Shown one piece after another: positions 1-9,922 of a DNA stretch of 64,000 nucleotides. The stretch spans positions 1-64,000 of the forward strand of contig NZ_BCNS01000018.1 in the NCBI RefSeq assembly GCF_001528745.1, written 5' to 3'. Numbering within the stretch: position 1 is the stretch's first letter; every line of letters begins with the position of its first letter. Source of the stretch: Marinobacterium profundum. GTDB taxonomy: Bacteria > Pseudomonadota > Gammaproteobacteria > Pseudomonadales > Balneatricaceae. Made by a program: the position numbers and the translations under genes. A model generated the notes under the pieces. That model did no database searches, was not told the origin of the DNA, and saw only the letters and a program-made list of their open reading frames with translations.

Positions 1-83
1 GAACCACTATTCGCCTTAAAACATCGCAAAAACAAGCTCAAATCAGCCGGCTCTCGCTACGGCTAGTATTCTCGGACAGCCTC
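1..83. repeat. Partial copy of a dispersed 165-bp element
   Basis: The first 15 bases, GAACCACTATTCGCC, are identical to 44395-44409. The similarity continues with substitutions through a CTCGCTACG block (54-62 here, 44446-44454 there) to a decayed right end with GGACAGCCT near 74-82. This matches the right half of the element at 44314-44478; the left half would lie outside the window. The rest of 84-215 shows no gene, only palindromes around TCCGGAG. Confidence 0.6.
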
Positions 84-215
84 CAGGGAGTCCGGAGTTT
101 CGCCTCCCTGGCGATAACGAGCCGCGCCGAGTGAATCGGCGACTAATACACTTTAGTGACAGTTGGGCGCGAGGTCTTACCAGAAACTCCGGAGTTCTTG
201 TCGAAAAATCCGGTC

Positions 216-986
216 TCAGGGTGTCTGGAAGGCGGTTTGCTGACGATAACGCGCAGGCGTATCGCCAAAATGGCGCCGAAAGGCATGGGTGAAGGCACTC
301 TGATTGGCAAAACCGCATTGCTCGGTTGCATGGGATACAGAGTAGCCCTGTTCCAGCAAAGTGCGGGCCGCCGTCAGGCGTTTAATCAGGAGAAACTGGT
401 GCGGCGTCATGCCGGCCTGGCGCTTGAACAGCTCGTGGAACTGGCTGCTGCTCAGGCAGGCGACGCCGGCCAGGTGTGCCACGCTAATCTTGCGCTGCAG
501 GTTGAGCTGAATGTATTCATTGATCAGATCCAGATCCAGCAGGCCAGGCTTGCGGGTCGGGGCCCGGGTGGCCATATGATTGCCCAGGGTACAGATCAGC
601 AGGTTGCTGCAGGCGCGGGCCAGCATGGGATCGTTGGGATACTGGCGAATTTCCCGGCTGACCGCATTGGCCAGTACCTGCAGATGGCTGTTCATATCGA
701 AGTAGGCCGCCTGGTCGAACAGCCGGTTGATGCGCTCGCGCTCTTCGCGCGAGACGCTCTGGCTGCTGGCCAGGTTGATCACCAGGATGCTGTTGCTGCC
801 GATACCGCAGAACGCATGGGCAATGGACGAAGGCACCACGCAGCCCATGCCCGGGCTGACCCGCTGGCCAAGCCCCTCAAGTTCAAATGCAGTCTGGCCT
901 TCCAGCCCGAGGACGAGCTGATGGTAGCCGTGATCGTGGCTGTGGGCGCTGTCGGGCAGGGTGAGAATATCGGCGGCTTTGACCAT
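216..986 (-). CDS. AraC-family transcriptional regulator
   Basis: 256 residues. The N-terminal half (about 15-100) has the histidine-rich cupin look of an AraC sensor arm, and the C-terminal 100 residues hold two helix-turn-helix units, the second ending in FRRHFGDTPARYR, the usual AraC/XylS signature. It is a monocistronic cytosolic DNA-binding activator divergent from hemE. The effector cannot be read from the sequence, and neither flanking gene suggests a dedicated target. Length is normal for a one-cupin AraC protein. Confidence 0.85.
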   Translation of the reverse strand: MVKAADILTLPDSAHSHDHGYHQLVLGLEGQTAFELEGLGQRVSPGMGCVVPSSIAHAFCGIGSNSILVINLASSQSVSREERERINRLFDQAAYFDMNSHLQVLANAVSREIRQYPNDPMLARACSNLLICTLGNHMATRAPTRKPGLLDLDLINEYIQLNLQRKISVAHLAGVACLSSSQFHELFKRQAGMTPHQFLLIKRLTAARTLLEQGYSVSHATEQCGFANQSAFTHAFRRHFGDTPARYRQQTAFQTP

Positions 987-1215
987 GCTGGTGTGTTACG
1001 GGTTAGCCTTTTTTATGAGTGACCCGTCGGGATGTCCGGGCTGGTCAGGAATTAGCCCAGTATACCGGTGACTAGACTCCAGCAACACCGTTGTGACCTG
1101 GTCGAGGTTCGCTTGTGCTGGGAGCTTGCGGACTGAAACAGTTGTATGCGCATTTTTTGTCGGAAAACGCTAAAATGGCGCGAATATTTTGACCGCTAAC
1201 TAATGGCTGATCCCG

Positions 1216-2280
1216 ATGGCTGAATTGAAGAACGACCGTTTTTTGCGAGCGCTGATGCGCGAACCGGTAGATGTAACTCCAGTGTGGATGATGCGCCAGG
1301 CTGGGCGTTACCTGCCTGAATACCGCGCCAGCCGGGCGCATGCCGGTGATTTCATGAGCCTGTGCAAGAACCGCGAGCTGGCGTGCGAAGTGACCCTGCA
1401 GCCGCTGGAGCGTTTCGATCTGGATGCGGCGATTCTGTTCTCCGATATCCTCACCATTCCGGATGCCATGGGCCTGGGTTTGTACTTCGAAGCGGGCGAA
1501 GGCCCGCGCTTTCGCAAGGTGATCCGCAGTGAAGCCGATGTTGCAGCGCTGCCGGTGCCGGACGCCGCCTCGGATCTGGACTATGTCATGGCGGCGGTAC
1601 GGGAGATTCGCGGCGCCCTGGGTGGTCGTGTGCCTTTGATCGGCTTCTCCGGCAGCCCCTGGACCCTGGCCACCTACATGGTTGAAGGTGGTTCGAGCAA
1701 GGATTTCCGTCATATCAAGCAGATGATGTACAGCACGCCAGAAGTACTGCACGCGCTGCTCGACAAGCTGGCGCAGTCGGTGACCAACTATCTGAACGAG
1801 CAGATTCTCGCCGGAGCCCAAGCGGTACAGATTTTCGATACCTGGGGTGGTGTACTCAGCGGCCCCATGTACCGTGAATTCTCGCTCAATTACATGCAGA
1901 AAATCTGTGCCGGACTGCTGCGCGAGCATGAAGGCCGCCGCGTACCAGTGATACTCTTTACCAAGAATGGTGGTCAGTGGCTGGAATCCATCGCCGATAC
2001 CGGCGCCGATGCGCTGGGGCTCGACTGGACCTGCGATATTCAGGATGCGCGCCGTCGCGTGGGTGATCGCGTCGCCCTGCAGGGCAATATGGATCCGTCT
2101 GTGCTTTATGCGCCGGCCGCCCGTATCCGCGCTGAAGTCGAAACCATTCTGGCGGGCTTTGGCGAGGGTAATGGTCATGTGTTTAACCTCGGTCATGGCA
2201 TTCATCAGTTCGCAGACCCGGATCAGGCGCGTATTTTTGTGGATGCGGTGCATGAGCTCAGCGCCCGCTATCACGCCTGA
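1216..2280 (+). CDS. hemE: Uroporphyrinogen decarboxylase
   Basis: 354 residues, the usual HemE length. It decarboxylates the four acetate side chains of uroporphyrinogen III to give coproporphyrinogen III in haem synthesis. The N-terminal signature [16 protein letters not shown] (about 21-36), the [13 protein letters not shown] motif near 145-157 and the C-terminal FNLGHGI are all present. Cytosolic. The ATG at 1216 is the start because an ATG 13 bases upstream runs into a stop in another frame. The gene stands between a divergent AraC gene and the carbonic anhydrase gene. Confidence 0.97.
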   Translation: MAELKNDRFLRALMREPVDVTPVWMMRQAGRYLPEYRASRAHAGDFMSLCKNRELACEVTLQPLERFDLDAAILFSDILTIPDAMGLGLYFEAGEGPRFRKVIRSEADVAALPVPDAASDLDYVMAAVREIRGALGGRVPLIGFSGSPWTLATYMVEGGSSKDFRHIKQMMYSTPEVLHALLDKLAQSVTNYLNEQILAGAQAVQIFDTWGGVLSGPMYREFSLNYMQKICAGLLREHEGRRVPVILFTKNGGQWLESIADTGADALGLDWTCDIQDARRRVGDRVALQGNMDPSVLYAPAARIRAEVETILAGFGEGNGHVFNLGHGIHQFADPDQARIFVDAVHELSARYHA

Positions 2281-2330
2281 TTTTCAGGCAGACCGAATTT
2301 CTTAGTTCTTTGGTGTAATCGGAGTCGTTC

Positions 2331-2993
2331 ATGAAGCAATTGCAGAAGCTGTTTGAGCAGAATCAGGCCTGGTCGGAGCGCATATCCCGAGACAATCCGG
2401 ATTTTTTCCCGACCCTGGCCAAGCAGCAGGCGCCTGAGTATCTGTGGATCGGCTGTTCCGACAGCCGGGTGCCGGCCAACGAAATTATCGGACTGTTACC
2501 AGGCGATGTTTTTGTACACCGCAACGTGTCCAACCTGGTGATTCACACTGACATGAACTGCCTGTCCGTACTGCAGTATGCGGTGCGGGTGCTGAAGGTA
2601 AAGCATGTGATGGTGGTGGGGCACTACGGTTGTGGCGGTGTTAAGGCGTCGCTGGAGCCGTCCCAGCTGGGGCTGATCGATAACTGGCTGCGCCACGTAC
2701 GCGATGTCTACTTCAAGTACCGGGATATTCTTGAACAATGGAATGACGACGAGACGTTCAAGCTGGACCGCCTGTGCGAACTGAACGTCATCGAGCAGGC
2801 CTATAATGTCTGCAACACTACCATGGTGCAGGAAGCCTGGAGCAGCGGCCAGGAGCTGTGCATACACGCCTGGGTCTATGGTCTGGACAGCGGTGTGCTG
2901 CGGGATCTTAATTTCTGTGTCAGCAGTGCCGACGAGATCGATGCGTTGCAGCAGCAGGCTGTAGAGGCTATCGCCGCCAAGAAAATTCCCTGA
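2331..2993 (+). CDS. can: Beta-class carbonic anhydrase
   Basis: 220 residues. It interconverts CO2 and bicarbonate in the cytosol. The zinc ligands and catalytic dyad fall at C42, D44, R46, H98 and C101 (CSDSR and HYGC motifs), the same numbering as E. coli Can, so this is the housekeeping type II beta enzyme. It lies 50 bp after hemE in the same direction and may be co-transcribed, though there is room for its own promoter. A strong hairpin follows it. Confidence 0.96.
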   Translation: MKQLQKLFEQNQAWSERISRDNPDFFPTLAKQQAPEYLWIGCSDSRVPANEIIGLLPGDVFVHRNVSNLVIHTDMNCLSVLQYAVRVLKVKHVMVVGHYGCGGVKASLEPSQLGLIDNWLRHVRDVYFKYRDILEQWNDDETFKLDRLCELNVIEQAYNVCNTTMVQEAWSSGQELCIHAWVYGLDSGVLRDLNFCVSSADEIDALQQQAVEAIAAKKIP

Positions 2994-3022
2994 TTCGTCA
3001 GCCTTTTCGCGGCAATATTCGA

Positions 3023-3056
3023 CAGGAGCGACTCGTGAGGGTCGCTCCTGTTGTTG
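3023..3056. terminator. Terminator between can and metY (convergent)
   Basis: A 10-bp perfect stem (CAGGAGCGAC / GTCGCTCCTG) with an 8-base loop is followed by TTGTTGTAT. It sits between two converging genes and probably ends can transcription. The stop codon of metY follows at once. Confidence 0.75.
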
Positions 3057-3058
3057 TA

Positions 3059-4330
3059 TCAGGCCTTGGCCAGCGCCTGCTCCAGGTCGGCCAGCAGGTC
3101 GTCAATGTGCTCTATCCCGATCGACAGACGCACGGTTTCCGGTTTCACGCCGGCAGATTTCAGTTCCTCGTCGTTAAGCTGGCGGTGCGTGGTTTCCGCC
3201 GGGATCGACGCCAGTGAACGGCAATCGCCAATATTCACCAGGCGGATGAACAGGTTGAGCGCATCGTAGAAGCTGCGGGTGCCCTCGCGGCCGCTGTGCA
3301 GGCCAAAACTGAGAATGCCGGACGCCTTGCCATTCATGTACTTGCGCGCCAGCGTGTGATCCTTGTGGCTTTCAAGGGCAGCGTAGCTGACCCACTGCAC
3401 CGCCTTGTGGCCCTCCAGGAAGCGCGCGATCTGCAGCGCGTTGTCACAGATGCGCTCCATGCGAAGCGCCAGGGTTTCAATGCCCTGCAGCAGCAGGAAG
3501 GCGTTCATCGGTGACAGCGCTGCCCCCATATTGCGCAGTGGCACTACGCGGCAACGGCCGATAAAGGCCGCGGGGCCAAATGCCTCGGTGTAGACCACGC
3601 CGTGGTATGAGGGGTCCGCTTCGTTGAGCAGCGGGAATCTATCCTTGTGATCGGCCCAGGGGAAGTTGCCGCTGTCGATCACCAGGCCGCCAATGGAATT
3701 GCCGTGGCCGCCAATGTATTTGGTGGCGGACTGCACCACTATATCGGCGCCTTGCTCGATGGGGCGCCACAACAGCGGGCTGGCTACGGTGTTGTCCACG
3801 ATCAGCGGGATGCCATGGCGGTGCGCTACTTCAGCCAGCTTTTCGATATCGGCGATGCTGCCAGACGGGTTGCCGATGCTCTCGCAGAACAGGGCACGGG
3901 TGCGGTCGTCAATCAGGCGCTCGATGCCGGCAAAGTCATCTTTGTTGACGAAGTTCACCTTGATGCCCTGGCGCGGCAGGGTATGGGCGAACAGGTTGTA
4001 GGTGCCGCCGTAGAGCTCACTGGTGGAAATGATGTTGTCGCCGGTTTCCGCCAGGGTCTGGATGCTGTACGTAATGGCCGCCATGCCCGAAGCCACCGCC
4101 AGGGCCGCGATACCACCCTCGAGTTCGGCGGCGCGCTTTTCCAGCACGTCGTTGGTGGGATTCATGATGCGGGTGTAGATATTGCCTGGGACCTTGAGGT
4201 CGAACAGGTCGGCGCCATGCTGAGCATTATCGAATGCATAGGCGGCGGTCTGGTAGATGGGTACCGCGACGGCGCGGGTCGTTGGGTCCGGCTCATAGCC
4301 GCCGTGTACCGCGATTGTTTCCAGTTTCAT
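3059..4330 (-). CDS. metY: O-acetylhomoserine sulfhydrylase (Cys/Met metabolism PLP enzyme)
   Basis: 423 residues, the length of O-acetylhomoserine aminocarboxypropyltransferases (cystathionine gamma-synthases are about 40 residues shorter). It makes homocysteine from O-acetylhomoserine and sulfide in the cytosol. The PLP-binding lysine is K204 in SATKYIGGHG, and the fold I family motif YTRIMNPT lies at about 52-59. It is monocistronic. A related O-succinyl specificity (MetZ) cannot be excluded by eye, but the length and the EGTRSFYDALNLFIRLVNIG stretch favour MetY. Confidence 0.9.
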   Translation of the reverse strand: MKLETIAVHGGYEPDPTTRAVAVPIYQTAAYAFDNAQHGADLFDLKVPGNIYTRIMNPTNDVLEKRAAELEGGIAALAVASGMAAITYSIQTLAETGDNIISTSELYGGTYNLFAHTLPRQGIKVNFVNKDDFAGIERLIDDRTRALFCESIGNPSGSIADIEKLAEVAHRHGIPLIVDNTVASPLLWRPIEQGADIVVQSATKYIGGHGNSIGGLVIDSGNFPWADHKDRFPLLNEADPSYHGVVYTEAFGPAAFIGRCRVVPLRNMGAALSPMNAFLLLQGIETLALRMERICDNALQIARFLEGHKAVQWVSYAALESHKDHTLARKYMNGKASGILSFGLHSGREGTRSFYDALNLFIRLVNIGDCRSLASIPAETTHRQLNDEELKSAGVKPETVRLSIGIEHIDDLLADLEQALAKA

Positions 4331-4478
4331 CGCTCGTAATCCTTTATTGTTGGCTGCAAACAGAGTTCGGAGTGTAACGCGTTGCTGCGGTATTGAAACC
4401 CCGCCACAACACAGATTGGGCGTGACGCCCGGCAGCGGTTAGAATGCCGGCATTGATAGCGGCTCAGAGGATTTCGCC

Positions 4479-5855
4479 ATGGCCAAGGCCAAGACTGCCT
4501 ACGTCTGCAATGACTGCGGAGCGGATTACAACAAGTGGCAGGGGCAGTGCGGCGCCTGTAGCAGCTGGAATACGCTGACCGAGGTGCGCCTGGCGGCGGC
4601 GGGTACAGCAGCAGCGCGCTCGCCTCGGTTCGAGGGCTATACCGGTGCCAGTGATGCCGGCGGCAAGGTCGTTAGCCTGTCGGAGGTGAGCCTGAGCGAG
4701 ATGCCGCGATTTTCCACCGGTACCGGTGAGCTGGACCGGGTGCTGGGCGGTGGCCTGGTGCCGGGCTCGGCCATCCTGATTGGCGGTCATCCGGGGGCGG
4801 GCAAGAGTACGCTGCTGCTGCAGGTCATGTGTCACCTGGCGGCGCAGAAAACCGCACTCTATGTCACCGGCGAGGAGTCGCTGCAACAGGTGGCCATGCG
4901 CGCCCAGCGCCTCGGACTTGAGGCCGGGCATTTGAAAATGCTGTCCGAGACCTCGGTAGAGGCCATCTGTCAGATCGCACAGCAGCATCAGCCCAAGCTT
5001 ATGGTCATCGACTCGATTCAGGTGATGCATATGGCCGATGTACAGTCGGCGCCGGGCTCGGTGGCGCAGGTGCGCGAAAGCGCGGCCTATCTGACGCGCT
5101 ATGCCAAGCAGACCGGCACAGTGCTGCTGCTGGTCGGGCATGTGACCAAGGATGGCAGTCTGGCGGGCCCCAAGGTGCTGGAGCATATGATCGACTGTTC
5201 CTTGCAGCTTGAAGGTTCGTCCGACAGCCGTTTTCGTACCCTTAGATCCCACAAGAACCGTTTTGGCGCGGTGAATGAACTGGGGGTCTTTGCGATGCTG
5301 GAAAACGGCCTGCGCGAGGTGCGCAATCCCAGCTCTATCTTCCTGAGTCGCTCCGATGAGCCCAGTCCCGGCAGTGTGGTGATGGTGGTGTGGGAGGGTA
5401 CAAGGCCTTTGCTGGTGGAGATTCAGGCGCTGGTGGATCAGAGCCATATGGCCAACCCGCGCCGGGTGGCGGTGGGGCTGGAGCACAATCGCCTGGCCAT
5501 GCTGCTGGCGGTACTGCACCGTCACGGCGGGCTGCAGACCGGCGATCAGGATGTCTTCGTCAATGTGGTCGGGGGTGTCAAGGTGCTCGAGACCGGGGCG
5601 GATCTGGCGCTGTTGCTGGCGGTAGTGTCGAGCTATCGCGACCGGGCGCTGCCGTCGGGGCTGATGACCTTCGGTGAGGTAGGACTGTCGGGTGAAATTC
5701 GCCCTGTACCCAACGGCCAGGAACGTATTCGCGAGGCCGCCAAGCACGGATTCAAGCGGGCAATAGTTCCCAAGGGTAATGTGCCCAAAACGCCGCCAGC
5801 GGGTATGGAAGTTATTGGTGTGACGCGCTTGTCCGAAGCTCTGGATGCGTTGTAG
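4479..5855 (+). CDS. radA: DNA repair protein RadA
   Basis: 458 residues. RadA is a RecA-like ATPase that promotes branch migration during recombinational repair. Visible parts: an N-terminal C4 zinc finger (C10, C13, C24, C27), the Walker A GHPGAGKST at 103-111, the RadA-specific KNRFG motif near 264, and a C-terminal Lon-like domain with a GEVGLSGEIRPV stretch. Length and domain order are standard. It is single, with a clear terminator after it. Confidence 0.97.
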   Translation: MAKAKTAYVCNDCGADYNKWQGQCGACSSWNTLTEVRLAAAGTAAARSPRFEGYTGASDAGGKVVSLSEVSLSEMPRFSTGTGELDRVLGGGLVPGSAILIGGHPGAGKSTLLLQVMCHLAAQKTALYVTGEESLQQVAMRAQRLGLEAGHLKMLSETSVEAICQIAQQHQPKLMVIDSIQVMHMADVQSAPGSVAQVRESAAYLTRYAKQTGTVLLLVGHVTKDGSLAGPKVLEHMIDCSLQLEGSSDSRFRTLRSHKNRFGAVNELGVFAMLENGLREVRNPSSIFLSRSDEPSPGSVVMVVWEGTRPLLVEIQALVDQSHMANPRRVAVGLEHNRLAMLLAVLHRHGGLQTGDQDVFVNVVGGVKVLETGADLALLLAVVSSYRDRALPSGLMTFGEVGLSGEIRPVPNGQERIREAAKHGFKRAIVPKGNVPKTPPAGMEVIGVTRLSEALDAL

Positions 5856-5885
5856 ACGTCTCTGACCTTGGTCGAGGCAGACACA

Positions 5886-5913
5886 AAAAAACCGGCCACT
5901 CAGGCCGGTTTTT
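5886..5913. terminator. Bidirectional terminator between radA and ettA
   Basis: A-run, stem ACCGGCC / GGCCGGT with a 5-base loop, then a T-run. The symmetric A and T tracts let it serve both converging genes. Confidence 0.88.
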
Positions 5914-5933
5914 CATGGCGCCAGGACCAAGTC

Positions 5934-7592
5934 CTAGTTCATGCGCTTGTACTTGATGCGCTCGGGCTGATGTTCCTTGCCGTAGCGACGCTTGTAGTCG
6001 TCCTGGTACTCGGTGTAGTTGCCTTCGAAGAACTCGACCTTTGATTCGCCTTCGTACGCCAGCATATGGGTGCAGATGCGGTCGAGGAACCAGCGGTCAT
6101 GGGAAATGACGACTGCGCAGCCCGGGAAGCCGAGGATGGCGTCCTCCAGTGCGCGCAGGGTTTCGATATCCAGGTCGTTGGTCGGCTCATCAAGCAGCAG
6201 GACGTTGCCGCCTTCTTTGAGCAGCTTGGCCATGTGCAGGCGGTTGCGCTCACCACCGGACAGGTCTTTCACCAGCTTCTGCTGATCGCCGCCCTTGAAG
6301 TTGAAACGACCGCAGTAAGCGCGGGACGGTGTCTGGTAGTTGCCTACGGTGATGATGTCCTGGCCGTCGGAGATCTCGGCGAAAACAGTCTTGTCGCCGT
6401 TCAGATCCCGGTCCTGATTGACGTAGGCCAGCTTCACTGTGGAGCCAATTTCGATTTCGCCGGAATCCGGCTTTTCGGCACCGCTGATCATGCGGAACAG
6501 GGTTGATTTGCCGGCGCCGTTACCACCGATGATGCCAACGATGGCGCCCTGGGGAATGGAGAAGCTCAGATCTTCGATCAGTACCTTGTCGCCGTAAGCC
6601 TTGGATATGTTGCGGGCTTCGATGACCTTTTCGCCCAGACGCGGGCCAGGTGGAATGTAGATTTCCTGGGTTTCGTTGCGGGTCTGGAACTCGCGGGAGT
6701 TCATTTCCTCGAACTGTTTCAGGCGCGCCTTGGACTTGGCCTGGCGGCCTTTTTGACCCTGACGCACCCACTCCAGCTCAGATGATACGGCCTTGTGGTG
6801 GGCCGCTTCCTGCTTTGCTTCGGCCTGGAGGCGGCTTTCCTTCTGTTCCAGCCAGGAGGAGTAGTTGCCTTCGTACGGGATGCCGCGACCACGGTCGAGC
6901 TCCAGAATCCAGCCGGCGGCATTGTCGAGGAAGTAGCGGTCATGGGTGATGGCCACAACGGTGCCGGGGTATTCCTGCAGAAAGCGTTCGATCCAGGCCA
7001 CGGACTCGGCGTCCAGATGGTTGGTCGGCTCGTCCAGCAGCAGCATGTCGGGCTTATCGAGCAGCAGGCGGCACAGAGCGACACGGCGGCGCTCACCCCC
7101 GGACAGGTGCTTCACTTCGGCGTCCCAGGCGGGCAGGCGCAGAGCGTCGGCGGCGCGTTCCAGGGCGTTTTCCAGATTGTGGCCGTCTTTGGCCTGAATC
7201 AGGTTTTCGAATTCGGCCTGGCGCTTGGCCAGTTCATCAAAGTCGGCATCGGGTTCGGCGTAGGCGGCATAGACAGCGTCCAGGCCTGACAGGGCTGCCT
7301 TTACATCGGCAACGGACTCTTCGACGATCTCGCGCACGGTCTTGCTGTCGTCGAGCTCTGGTTCCTGCGGCAGATAGCCAATATTGAGATTGGGCATCGG
7401 GCGGGCTTCACCGATGTACTCCTTGTCGACGCCGGCCATGATGCGCAGCAGGGTGGACTTGCCCGAACCGTTGAGGCCGAGTACGCCGATCTTGGCGCCG
7501 GGAAAGAAGGACAAGGAAATATTCTTGAGGATTTCACGCTTCGGCGGTACGACCTTGCCGAGGCGATCCATCGAAAACACATATTGAGCCAT
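5934..7592 (-). CDS. ettA: Energy-dependent translational throttle protein EttA (ABC-F)
   Basis: 552 residues from the ATG at 7592 (MAQYVFSMDR). The frame stays open about 80 codons upstream, but that extension has no family counterpart. It has two ABC ATPase cassettes with Walker A GLNGSGKST and GGNGAGKST, signatures LSGGERRRVAL and LSGGERNRLHM, and the linker arm of ABC-F proteins. There are no membrane segments. In the family it binds the ribosomal E site and gates the first translation steps according to ATP/ADP. Convergent with radA. Confidence 0.94.
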   Translation of the reverse strand: MAQYVFSMDRLGKVVPPKREILKNISLSFFPGAKIGVLGLNGSGKSTLLRIMAGVDKEYIGEARPMPNLNIGYLPQEPELDDSKTVREIVEESVADVKAALSGLDAVYAAYAEPDADFDELAKRQAEFENLIQAKDGHNLENALERAADALRLPAWDAEVKHLSGGERRRVALCRLLLDKPDMLLLDEPTNHLDAESVAWIERFLQEYPGTVVAITHDRYFLDNAAGWILELDRGRGIPYEGNYSSWLEQKESRLQAEAKQEAAHHKAVSSELEWVRQGQKGRQAKSKARLKQFEEMNSREFQTRNETQEIYIPPGPRLGEKVIEARNISKAYGDKVLIEDLSFSIPQGAIVGIIGGNGAGKSTLFRMISGAEKPDSGEIEIGSTVKLAYVNQDRDLNGDKTVFAEISDGQDIITVGNYQTPSRAYCGRFNFKGGDQQKLVKDLSGGERNRLHMAKLLKEGGNVLLLDEPTNDLDIETLRALEDAILGFPGCAVVISHDRWFLDRICTHMLAYEGESKVEFFEGNYTEYQDDYKRRYGKEHQPERIKYKRMN

Positions 7593-7804
7593 GGGATCAG
7601 AGCCTGTCGGTTGAAATTCTGCAATGGCGACAATTTTAGCCGATCGGGGCAAGTGAATGCTAACTCGATCTTGCGGCGGCCACGGCCCTGGCACCGAATC
7701 CCGCCTGGAGGCGTGGTTCGAACAGGAGTTTTGGACCGCCTTGCATGAAACTGCCTCCGGTTTTGGTGACCCACTTTCAAGTGCGCAGTTGCAGGAGTTT
7801 CGAC

Positions 7805-7810
7805 TATAAT
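7805..7810 (+). promoter_or_regulatory. Candidate -10 box for glyA
   Basis: A consensus TATAAT lies 114 bases before the glyA start codon in the ettA-glyA intergenic region. No good -35 hexamer is found at 16-18 bases, so an activator may be needed. The implied leader is about 105 bases. Confidence 0.4.
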
Positions 7811-7923
7811 GGCGCCCTTTTCCGCGGTGCTGCAGCAATCCCGGGTTTGAAGCTTTCGAGCTTCAGGCCGTTTTGGGAGCTCTGGTGTGGCACCGAACAG
7901 CCTTTGCACAATTGGGGACAGCT

Positions 7924-9180
7924 ATGTTTAGCAAAGATATGACCATCGCCGCATTTGACTCGGATCTCTGGTCTGCCATCCAGGCCGAAGAGCAGCGTCA
8001 GGAAGAGCACATCGAACTGATCGCGTCCGAGAACTACACCAGCCCGCGTGTCATGGAAGCCCAGGGCTGCGGTCTGACCAACAAGTACGCTGAAGGTTAT
8101 CCCGCCAAGCGCTACTACGGTGGCTGCGAATACGTCGACATCGTTGAGAATCTGGCGATCGATCGTGCCAAAGAACTGTTCGGTGCTACCTACGCCAACG
8201 TGCAGCCGCACTCCGGCTCCCAGGCCAATGCTGCTGTCTTCATGGCGCTGTGCAAGCCGGGCGACACCATTCTGGGCATGAGCCTGGCCCACGGTGGTCA
8301 CCTGACCCACGGTGCCTCGGTGTCTTTCTCTGGTCGTATCTACAATGCCGTGCAGTACGGTCTGAATGCCGAAACCGGCGAGATCGATTACGCCGAGGTT
8401 GAGCGCCTGGCGCTGGAACACAAGCCGAAAATGATCGTGGCTGGCTTCTCCGCTTACTCCATGATTGTCGATTGGCAGCGTTTCCGTGATATCGCCGACA
8501 AGGTCGGTGCTTACCTGTTCGTCGATATGGCGCACGTTGCAGGCCTGGTGGCGGCGGGCGTTTACCCCAGCCCGATGGCAGTCGCCGATGTGGTGACCAC
8601 CACAACGCACAAAACCCTGGGTGGCCCACGTGGCGGCCTGATCCTGTCGGCCCGTGCCGATGAAGAGCTGCAGAAAAAGCTAAACTTCGCTGTGTTCCCT
8701 GAATCCCAGGGTGGCCCGCTGATGCACGTGATCGCCGCCAAGGCCGTGTGCTTTAAAGAAGCCATGGAGCCGGAATGGAAAGCCTACCAGGCGCAGGTGG
8801 TAAAAAACGCCCAAGCCATGGTTAAGGTCTTCCTGGCCCGCGGCATCGACATCGTCTCCGGCGGTACCGTTAATCACCTGTTCCTGGTTGATCTGATCAA
8901 GAAGGACATCACCGGCAAGGATGCGGACGCCGCTCTGGGTCGCGCCAACATCACCGTGAACAAGAATGCGGTGCCCAACGATCCGCGCTCGCCCTTCGTA
9001 ACCTCCGGCCTGCGTATCGGTACACCGGCCGTCACGCGTCGTGGTTTCAAGGAAGCGGAAGTGACCGATCTGGCCAACTGGATCTGCGATCTGCTGGACG
9101 ATCTGGACAATGCAGAAACCAGTGCCCGCGTTAAACAACAGGTGCTCGATATCTGCGCGCGCTTCCCGGTTTACAAGTAA
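7924..9180 (+). CDS. glyA: Serine hydroxymethyltransferase
   Basis: 418 residues from the ATG at 7924 ([14 protein letters not shown]). The open frame begins 17 codons earlier, but that part is not family-like. It converts serine and tetrahydrofolate to glycine and methylene-tetrahydrofolate in the cytosol. The PLP lysine is K230 in [14 protein letters not shown], the substrate-binding [10 protein letters not shown] is at 31-40, and the GSQANAAV motif is near 98-105. It is followed by nrdR after 265 bp that include several hairpins. Confidence 0.97.
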   Translation: MFSKDMTIAAFDSDLWSAIQAEEQRQEEHIELIASENYTSPRVMEAQGCGLTNKYAEGYPAKRYYGGCEYVDIVENLAIDRAKELFGATYANVQPHSGSQANAAVFMALCKPGDTILGMSLAHGGHLTHGASVSFSGRIYNAVQYGLNAETGEIDYAEVERLALEHKPKMIVAGFSAYSMIVDWQRFRDIADKVGAYLFVDMAHVAGLVAAGVYPSPMAVADVVTTTTHKTLGGPRGGLILSARADEELQKKLNFAVFPESQGGPLMHVIAAKAVCFKEAMEPEWKAYQAQVVKNAQAMVKVFLARGIDIVSGGTVNHLFLVDLIKKDITGKDADAALGRANITVNKNAVPNDPRSPFVTSGLRIGTPAVTRRGFKEAEVTDLANWICDLLDDLDNAETSARVKQQVLDICARFPVYK

Positions 9181-9190
9181 ACCGGAGGCT

Positions 9191-9337
9191 GCACCTGCGA
9201 CAGCGACGATAGTGCTGACGCAGGTGCAAAACGCAGAACAATTCGGGTAGAATCCGCAGGCGGCTTTTTAGCCGTCTTTTGCTATATGGGTATTTTGCAC
9301 AGAGCTTTTTTTGTAAAAAGCGACTTTGCAAAAAGTC
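9191..9337 (+). other. Hairpin-rich segment between glyA and nrdR
   Basis: GCACCTGCG (9191-9199) pairs with CGCAGGTGC (9219-9227). It is followed by GGCGGCTTTTTAGCCGTCTTTT, a weak terminator-like stem near 9261-9282, then two adjacent perfect small hairpins: GCTTTTT/AAAAAGC (9304-9321) and GACTTT/AAAGTC (9322-9337). The first two may end glyA transcription. The last two would lie in the nrdR leader. Confidence 0.5.
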
Positions 9338-9445
9338 AGCTGGAAACATGGGCACCTTTGCCCGCACCGCGTCCAAGCGCGGTCATACCTCGGAAGCCGC
9401 GTATTTACGCCTTCCCACACGCTCTTTGAATGGCAGGATTCTCCT

Positions 9446-9922
9446 ATGCATTGTCCATTTTGCGGCGCCAATGAAACCAAGGTGGTGGATTCGCGTCTGG
9501 TTGCCGAAGGGCAGCAAGTGCGACGTCGGCGAGAATGCATCAGCTGCCATGAGCGATTTACCTCCTACGAAGCGGCCGAACTGCTGATGCCGCGTCTGAT
9601 CAAGGCCGACGGCATGCGTCAGCCCTTCGATGAAGAAAAACTTCGCGCCGGTGTCCAGCGTGCGCTGGAAAAACGTCCCGTCGGAGTTGAAGCCATAGAA
9701 GCGGCCATTAACCGTATCAAGCTGCGTCTGCGTGCCGCAGGCGAGCGCGAGGTGCCATCGCGTCTGGTGGGCGAAACCGTGATGGCGGAACTGCGCAAGC
9801 TCGACCAGGTCGCCTACGTCCGTTTTGCCTCCGTTTATCGCAGTTTCCAGGATATCAACGAGTTCAAGGAAGAGATCGACCGCTTGTCCTCTCAGGCGGA
9901 TGGACAGGAGGGATCTTCCTGA
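9446..9922 (+). CDS. nrdR: Transcriptional repressor NrdR
   Basis: 158 residues from the ATG at 9446. An upstream in-frame extension lacks family features, and the zinc ribbon must start at MHCPFC. Zinc ligands C3, C6, C31 and C34 are followed by the ATP-cone (about 49-139, beginning [16 protein letters not shown]). NrdR is a nucleotide-sensing repressor of ribonucleotide reductase genes. It overlaps ribD by one base (TGATG), so the two are translationally coupled, an arrangement common in proteobacteria. Confidence 0.97.
   Translation: MHCPFCGANETKVVDSRLVAEGQQVRRRRECISCHERFTSYEAAELLMPRLIKADGMRQPFDEEKLRAGVQRALEKRPVGVEAIEAAINRIKLRLRAAGEREVPSRLVGETVMAELRKLDQVAYVRFASVYRSFQDINEFKEEIDRLSSQADGQEGSS

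Noticed and set aside
1142-1176. Promoter for hemE from TTGTAT and TAAAAT
   Set aside because: The two hexamers are 23 bases apart, too far for a normal sigma-70 promoter.
4464-5747. 427-codon open frame opposite radA
   Set aside because: Antisense shadow of a well-conserved gene; histidine- and glutamine-rich composition typical of reverse frames.
7887-7907. Sigma-54-like promoter before glyA (TGGCAC followed by TTGCA)
   Set aside because: The GG and GC elements are 17 bases apart instead of the 12 required.
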